The notes under the pieces are model-generated. The model ran no database searches, was not told the DNA's origin, and saw only the letters and a program-made list of their open reading frames with translations. A stretch of 16,384 bases of DNA, taken from Thermoleophilia bacterium (GTDB lineage Bacteria > Actinomycetota > Thermoleophilia > Gaiellales > SKUG01). The DNA is taken from positions 1 to 16,384 of the forward strand of contig JAOPYU010000210.1 of NCBI GenBank assembly GCA_025964455.1, read 5' to 3'. The number at the start of each line of letters is the position of its first letter. Positions within the stretch are counted from its first letter, which is position 1. A program made the translations under genes and the position numbers. Shown piece by piece: positions 12,322 to 16,384 of the stretch.

Positions 12322-14121
12322 ATGCGGCGCGAACAGGAATCACCCGACGAAGACGGCGACCCGCTCGACGCGGCGTTGGGGGATCTGCATGACCTCGCCG
12401 ACCTCGAGCAGCGATTCGCCCAGCTCGACGCGCGCCTCGGCGACGTCGATGCGGCGCGCGCGACCGACACGCCCGCCGGTGGCCTCGATGCCGTGGTCGA
12501 GGATGACGACGATCCGTTCTCCGACATCGCCCGCGCGCTGCGCGAACACCGCCGCTCCAGCGATGATCCGGGCGATGACGACGCAGGGCCCCGCGGCCTG
12601 ACGCGCGACGACGACTCCTCGGATTCAATGGACGAGGACCAGGATTCGAGCGACGAGGACGACGACGAGATCGACGAGGTCTCCAACGAGATCGAGGCTC
12701 GCTGCCAGGACGCCCTCGACGCGCTCGAGATCGACGACCTGTCACTCGCGCGCGAGATCGCGCTCGGCGCCGTGCGCCTCGATGACGAGCACCCCTTCCC
12801 CATGTTCGTGCTCGGACTCGTCGCCGAGCAGGAGGGCGACCTCGACACGGCGCGCGACATGGCGGAGCTGTCGCTGCGGACCGCCGGCACCAACCCGGAT
12901 GCGATCGGGCTGCGCGCCCACATCCACGTGCGCCAGCACGAGCTCGAGCAGGCCGAGGAGCTGCTGCGCTTCGGGATCGCGCACAACCCGGACGAAGCGA
13001 CCCTGCACGAGGGTCTCGCGCGCGTGGCGCTCGCGCGCGGGCGTCATGCCGAAGCACTCGACGCCGCGATGACCGCGCTGCGCATCGAGCCCGGCAACCC
13101 GGGCGCCATGGCGGTGCGGACCGCAGCGCTCGACGAGGCCGGCGACAGCGTCGCGCTGCTCGCGGCCCTGCGCCAGGGCGTGCAGCTGCATCCCGAGGAT
13201 CCGTACGGCATGGTCGAGCTCGCCTCCGCGGAGATGGAGCACGGCAACCTCGAGCGCGCCCGTGTGCTGCTCATGCGCGCCCAGCGCCTCGCGCCGCGCG
13301 ACCAGGAGATCGGCAACGTCCGTGCGCTGGTCGAGCACGTCTACGAGCGCCCGCTCCTGCGGCCGGTCCCCGGCCTGCTGCGCTGGATGCGCGACTTCCC
13401 CGGCGGTCTCGCCGGCTTCCTGATCGGCTTCGTCGTCGCCGCGCTCCCGCTGCACGCGCTCGCGACCACCAATCCCGAGTACCGGATCCCGGCCCTGACC
13501 GTGATCGTCGCCTGGGGCAGCGTCGCGCTCTACGCCTGGATCGCACCTGCGATCATCACTCGCCGCCTCAACCAGCGTGCCGCCCGCAGCAGCGCGGATC
13601 GGCTCGCCGAGGAGCTGCGTGACCCGCTCGCCACGCCGCCCGGTATCGAGCGCATCGCCGACGTGGTCGGCATGCTCGTCACCGCGCGTGATCGCCGCCG
13701 CGCGCACGAGCTGCTCGCCCTCGCGGCGCGCCGCACCGAGTCGCACGGCTCACGCCAGCTCGCCCCGAACGCCCACGTCGCCGCCGAGGTCGCCCCCGGG
13801 CTCACGCACCTCGCCCGTCGTCTCGCCAGCCCGCGCGCACGCATGCGAGGACTGCTGCTCGCCATCCCCGGTGCACCCCGGCTCGTCGTGGCGCTGGCCG
13901 TCGCCGCAGCCGTCGGCGCTCCTGCGTTCGCGACGCTCACCGTGGTGCCGCTCCTGGGCTGGCACGCGATGGCCGTCGGCCTGCTCCTGGTCGCGTGGCT
14001 GCTCACGATCATCGAGGCTCGCGCCGAGCGCGACCTGGACGATGCCTTCGTGGCGCTGCAGCTGACTGCCACGACGGCGGCGTCGGCGGGTGCCAGCGGC
14101 GTGACCGACGAGCGTGACTGA
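12322..14121 (+). CDS. Acidic TPR-repeat membrane protein
   Basis: A 599-residue protein in three parts. Residues 1-120 are highly acidic and low-complexity (for example DSMDEDQDSSDEDDDEIDE at 101-119), probably disordered. Residues about 122-345 carry tetratricopeptide-like helices: DALEIDDLSLAREIALGAV, then LGLVAEQEGDLDTARDMAEL, QHELEQAEELLRFGIAHNP, ALARGRHAEALDAAMTALRI and ASAEMEHGNLERARVLLMRA. Residues 360-600 are membrane-embedded, with hydrophobic segments at about 361-382, 389-412, 519-538 and 541-565. The regions between them are basic and helical. The TPR part is probably cytoplasmic and may recruit a partner. No enzymatic motif is visible. The start is uncertain: ATG 12322 and ATG 12286 both lack a ribosome-binding site. 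The stop is 6 nt from the end of the convergent siroheme gene. Confidence 0.85.
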   Translation: MRREQESPDEDGDPLDAALGDLHDLADLEQRFAQLDARLGDVDAARATDTPAGGLDAVVEDDDDPFSDIARALREHRRSSDDPGDDDAGPRGLTRDDDSSDSMDEDQDSSDEDDDEIDEVSNEIEARCQDALDALEIDDLSLAREIALGAVRLDDEHPFPMFVLGLVAEQEGDLDTARDMAELSLRTAGTNPDAIGLRAHIHVRQHELEQAEELLRFGIAHNPDEATLHEGLARVALARGRHAEALDAAMTALRIEPGNPGAMAVRTAALDEAGDSVALLAALRQGVQLHPEDPYGMVELASAEMEHGNLERARVLLMRAQRLAPRDQEIGNVRALVEHVYERPLLRPVPGLLRWMRDFPGGLAGFLIGFVVAALPLHALATTNPEYRIPALTVIVAWGSVALYAWIAPAIITRRLNQRAARSSADRLAEELRDPLATPPGIERIADVVGMLVTARDRRRAHELLALAARRTESHGSRQLAPNAHVAAEVAPGLTHLARRLASPRARMRGLLLAIPGAPRLVVALAVAAAVGAPAFATLTVVPLLGWHAMAVGLLLVAWLLTIIEARAERDLDDAFVALQLTATTAASAGASGVTDERD

Positions 14122-14127
14122 CTGCCG

Positions 14128-14874
14128 TCAGGCTTGGACGAGCGCCTCGTGTTGCTCCTGCGCCGCCGCGATGAGCGCGCGCACGCCCTCCTCGTCCCCG
14201 TCGCGCAGCAGCGCGATCGGGTCGGGATCGCCGTTCACGATCTCCTCGAAGAAGTCCTTGCGGTCGTTGTAGGTTGGCAGCGTGCCTTTGGCCCAGCCAC
14301 GCACCTCGTTGAGCAGCTCGGCGAGCCGCGCGTACTCGGTGCCGAACAGGTCGGAGATCTCGCGCTTCATGCGCTTGGCGAGCGCCGGTGAGGCGCCACG
14401 CGTGGAGATCGCGACGGCGATCGCGCCGGTCCGGACGATCGCCGGGAGGATGAAGTTGCACAGCGGCGGCACGTCGACGATGTTCACGAGCATCGCGCGC
14501 GCTTCCGCTTCCTCGTAGATGCGGATGTTCGTGTCGGTGTCGTCGGTGCAGGCGATGGCCATCAGGCAGCCGTCGAGGTCGCTCGTCTCGTAGTCGCGCC
14601 TGGACCATGTGATCGAGCCCTCGGCCGCGAGCTGCTCCACCTCGGGCAGCACTTCCGGCGAGACGACGTGCACGAGCGCGTCGCTCGCGAGCAGGCCCTC
14701 GGTCTTCTCGAGCCCGAGGTGCCCGCCGCCGACCACGAGCGCCGTGCGGCCCTTCAGGTTCAGGCACGCGATGTAGTGCGTCGTGTTGAGCATCTCGACC
14801 GTGCATCGCTGGTCGCAGATGCCGACCTTGAACTGACAGACGCAGGGCTTACCGGCATAGGCCGCAGCAGGCAT
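14128..14874 (-). CDS. Precorrin-2 dehydrogenase / sirohydrochlorin ferrochelatase-type protein (CysG N-domain, Met8p, SirC family)
   Basis: Predicted NAD-dependent oxidation of precorrin-2 to sirohydrochlorin (and, in bifunctional members, Fe chelation) for siroheme or related tetrapyrroles. The NAD-binding motif is LVVGGGHLGLEK (47-57 region). The AIACTDDTDTN segment (107-116), NIVD with Asp134 aligned to the catalytic Asp104 of CysG, FILPAIVRTG and AVAISTRGASPALAKRMKRE are all family hallmarks. At 248 residues it lacks the SUMT methylase domain of full CysG. ATG 14874 has GAGGAG 10 nt upstream. An internal ATG at 14793 would give the usual family start but has a poor ribosome-binding site. 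The first 27 residues contain four cysteines (11, 13, 20, 24) not expected in this family. No other tetrapyrrole or sulfite-reduction gene is in the window. Confidence 0.9.
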   Translation of the reverse strand: MPAAAYAGKPCVCQFKVGICDQRCTVEMLNTTHYIACLNLKGRTALVVGGGHLGLEKTEGLLASDALVHVVSPEVLPEVEQLAAEGSITWSRRDYETSDLDGCLMAIACTDDTDTNIRIYEEAEARAMLVNIVDVPPLCNFILPAIVRTGAIAVAISTRGASPALAKRMKREISDLFGTEYARLAELLNEVRGWAKGTLPTYNDRKDFFEEIVNGDPDPIALLRDGDEEGVRALIAAAQEQHEALVQA

Positions 14875-14917
14875 GGGAGGGGAGCTCCTCGGAAAACGAC
14901 GGGACGCGAACGGCTGC

Positions 14918-14923
14918 AGTGTA
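14918..14923 (-). promoter_or_regulatory. Candidate -10 element (TACACT, minus strand) for the siroheme gene
   Basis: TACACT matches TANNNT. It lies about 44 nt upstream of ATG 14874, leaving a leader of roughly 37 nt that includes GAGGAG. This supports the longer start at 14874 over 14793. No -35 at standard spacing is seen. Confidence 0.4.
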
Positions 14924-14952
14924 TCGACCCTCGGCGGGGCGCCGCTTCGGGA

Positions 14953-14971
14953 GCGGCCGCCGCGCGGCCGC
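14953..14971. repeat. Paired GCGGCCGC octamers forming an 8-bp hairpin
   Basis: GCGGCCGC at 14953-14960 and 14964-14971, separated by CGC. Each copy is self-complementary, so the pair is both a direct repeat and an 8-bp hairpin with a 3-nt loop. It lies midway in the 213-bp divergent region between the siroheme gene and the DUF4157-like gene. It could be an operator or a structural barrier between the divergent units. Nothing else notable apart from the promoter candidate is seen in this region. Confidence 0.45.
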
Positions 14972-15087
14972 GGGTGGGCCGATCGAGGGCCGCTTCTCGT
15001 GCGCACCACCTGCGACGAGCGGCCCGACATCCAGGAGACGCGGTCCTGCATGGGACGCAGCCGCGCAGGGACCCGGGACGGACCGAC

Positions 15088-16384
15088 GTGACGAGCATCG
15101 CGACGATGGGTGGAACTCGAGGCACCGGCGCCATCGCGCCGGCAGCTTCGGCGCCTGTCCGCGTCCCGCCCGACGGCGATCCGGCCCGCGCTCCGCTCGC
15201 CTCCCCCCCGACCGCGGTCGATGCGAACGCGCAGGCACAGGCCGCAGCCGACCCGCTGCGCCCGACGGCCGCCGATGGCTGGTCGCCCGATCGCGTCGTC
15301 GCCGTGCACTCGCGCAACACAGGCGGCTTCATCGGATCAGCCGTCAACTTCGCGCTCGGCGGGATCGACGAAGCGCCCGGGCAGCGCCTCTCGCGCGGCC
15401 AGGTCGACCGTCTCGCCCCGTTCTACGCGACCCAGTTCGGGCTCGACGAGACCTACGTCCGTGGCGAGCTCGCGAAGGTGTACCTGTACGTGGGCGGCCC
15501 GAGCACGACCGCCCAGCAGGCGATGACGATCGGCCACCACGTCTACGTGCCCGACGAGAAGTCGCTGCGACACATCATGGAGCCGTCTGGTCGCGGCTGG
15601 CTCGCGCATGAGCTGGCGCACACGATGCAGTTCCTCGCCTACCAGGGCGGCAGCCCCCACGCCTTCCTCGCCGACTACTTCAACTCGATGGTGATCGGAC
15701 AGGACCCGCAGCGCCCCGGATCCGGCGACGGACCCGCAGTGTGGGGCGCGATCTTCACCGGCCTGCGCAGCGCCGGACACCCCGAGGAGGATCTCGGCAA
15801 GGCGGCGACGACCTTCCGCGACCGGCTCGTCTCGAGCGTGCTGCCCGCCTCGGCGATCGCACTCCCAGTGGCGCTCGTGGGCAGTGGCCTGCTCGCCTCG
15901 GCGCGCGCGACCACCAACCTGCCCCTGCTCGGCACGGGGCGCTCGCTGCCGCTGGCCATGTCGGGCATCGCGGCGCCCGCCATCGCCGGCTCGCTGATCG
16001 GTTCGTTCTCCGACCGCATGGGTGACGGCTGGACCAGGACGTTGGGCGCAGTCGCTGGCGGCGGGCTCGCCGGCGCCGCCCTCTGGAAGGCCGGCGCCTT
16101 CTCGGCGACGCTCGGGCAGGCGGGCGTCCACACCTTCGCGGGCCGCCTGGGTCGGGGCGGCGCACTCGGCCTCGCGATCGGCGCGACGGTGAGCGGCGCG
16201 GCGATCGGCCTGATGAGTGCCACGGCGAGCGCCAACACGATCAAGGGCTGGTCCAACAGCGCCCAGGTGCTGACCGCGCTGCGCAACAAGCCGGCAGGCG
16301 AAGCCCCGAAGGACCTGACCTTCCAGGATGCGCTCCACGATTCACACTGGATCGAGATCGACGCCGAGAGCGTCGCGCGGCGCT
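15088..16384 (+). CDS. DUF4157-like HExxH metallopeptidase-domain protein with hydrophobic C-terminal segments, 3'-truncated
   Basis: The frame is open from GTG 15088 to the window edge (432 residues visible, no stop). Residues 1-60 are Ala/Pro-rich and probably disordered, with no signal peptide. Residues about 95-182 match my memory of the DUF4157 layout: a GQRLSRGQVDRLAPFYATQF helix, LDETYVRGELAKVYLYVGGP, AMTIGHHVYVPDE and WLAHELAHTMQF. The last contains the zinc-protease signature H174-E-L-A-H178. Beyond about 250 come several Ala/Gly-rich hydrophobic segments (about 251-270, 289-307, 317-341, 357-382) with GxxxG-type spacing, such as LGLAIGATVSGAAIGL. DUF4157 is known to be common in proteins linked to extracellular contractile injection systems. 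The start could also be ATG 15106, as neither has a strong ribosome-binding site. Divergent from the siroheme gene. Confidence 0.8.
   Translation, partial: MTSIATMGGTRGTGAIAPAASAPVRVPPDGDPARAPLASPPTAVDANAQAQAAADPLRPTAADGWSPDRVVAVHSRNTGGFIGSAVNFALGGIDEAPGQRLSRGQVDRLAPFYATQFGLDETYVRGELAKVYLYVGGPSTTAQQAMTIGHHVYVPDEKSLRHIMEPSGRGWLAHELAHTMQFLAYQGGSPHAFLADYFNSMVIGQDPQRPGSGDGPAVWGAIFTGLRSAGHPEEDLGKAATTFRDRLVSSVLPASAIALPVALVGSGLLASARATTNLPLLGTGRSLPLAMSGIAAPAIAGSLIGSFSDRMGDGWTRTLGAVAGGGLAGAALWKAGAFSATLGQAGVHTFAGRLGRGGALGLAIGATVSGAAIGLMSATASANTIKGWSNSAQVLTALRNKPAGEAPKDLTFQDALHDSHWIEIDAESVARR

Noticed and set aside
14128..15309. Extension of the siroheme gene upstream to a 393-codon frame.
   Set aside because: The extra 145 codons are Arg/Gly/Ser shadow of the DUF4157-like gene and the intergenic region. 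The promoter candidate and ribosome-binding site place the start at 14874.
1..16384. Search by eye for tRNA, rRNA, CRISPR arrays, transposases, integrases and prophage genes.
   Set aside because: None seen. The repeats present are short, local and not arranged as an array or as element ends.

Overview
The window is a GC-rich stretch (roughly 70% G+C by eye) of bacterial chromosome. It has tightly packed genes, many GTG starts, Ala/Arg/Asp-rich proteins and -10-only promoters. Together with a long-type (class 2) PyrF, a SNF2 helicase of the HelZ-like kind and a small four-Cys protein of a type common in Actinomycetota, this points to an actinobacterium. A Thermoleophilia-like lineage (Solirubrobacterales or Patulibacter relatives) is my best guess, but that is inference. 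I saw no rRNA, tRNA, CRISPR array, insertion sequence or integrase.

Layout. Positions 2-4404 (+) form a compact cluster: the end of pyrE, pyrF, a membrane-anchored LysM protein, a D-alanyl-D-alanine carboxypeptidase and a divergent PfkB-family sugar kinase. Gaps are 1-9 nt, or genes overlap as ATGA. A short convergent region with a 20-bp near-palindrome follows. Positions 4493-8615 (-) hold a SNF2 helicase, then two small lipoproteins that look like diverged tandem paralogues. A secreted six-cysteine protein (8735-9436, +) ends at a strong 13-bp hairpin terminator facing an unrecognised low-complexity protein (9545-10516, -). A 329-bp non-coding stretch with several strong inverted repeats separates that gene from a small single-pass membrane protein (10846-11139, -). 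Divergently placed is a polytopic membrane protein (11321-12067, +), whose end overlaps that of a 68-residue four-Cys protein (12058-12264, -). Next come a large acidic TPR membrane protein (12322-14121, +), a siroheme-synthase-type precorrin-2 dehydrogenase with an unusual Cys-rich N-terminus (14128-14874, -), and a 3'-truncated gene (15088 to the window end, +). That last gene encodes a DUF4157-like HExxH metallopeptidase domain followed by Gly/Ala-rich hydrophobic segments.

How the genes relate. pyrE and pyrF carry out the last two steps of UMP synthesis. The LysM protein and the carboxypeptidase both act on peptidoglycan. The kinase is translationally coupled to the carboxypeptidase, but its active site departs from the family consensus at three motifs. 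The rest of the window is mostly envelope or unknown proteins without a clear common pathway. The most promising item is the DUF4157-type protein at the right edge, because that domain is known to associate with extracellular contractile injection system cargo. Its C-terminus and downstream neighbours are outside the window. Several genes lack a Shine-Dalgarno sequence and instead have a -10-like hexamer exactly 6 nt before the start codon, which suggests leaderless transcripts.
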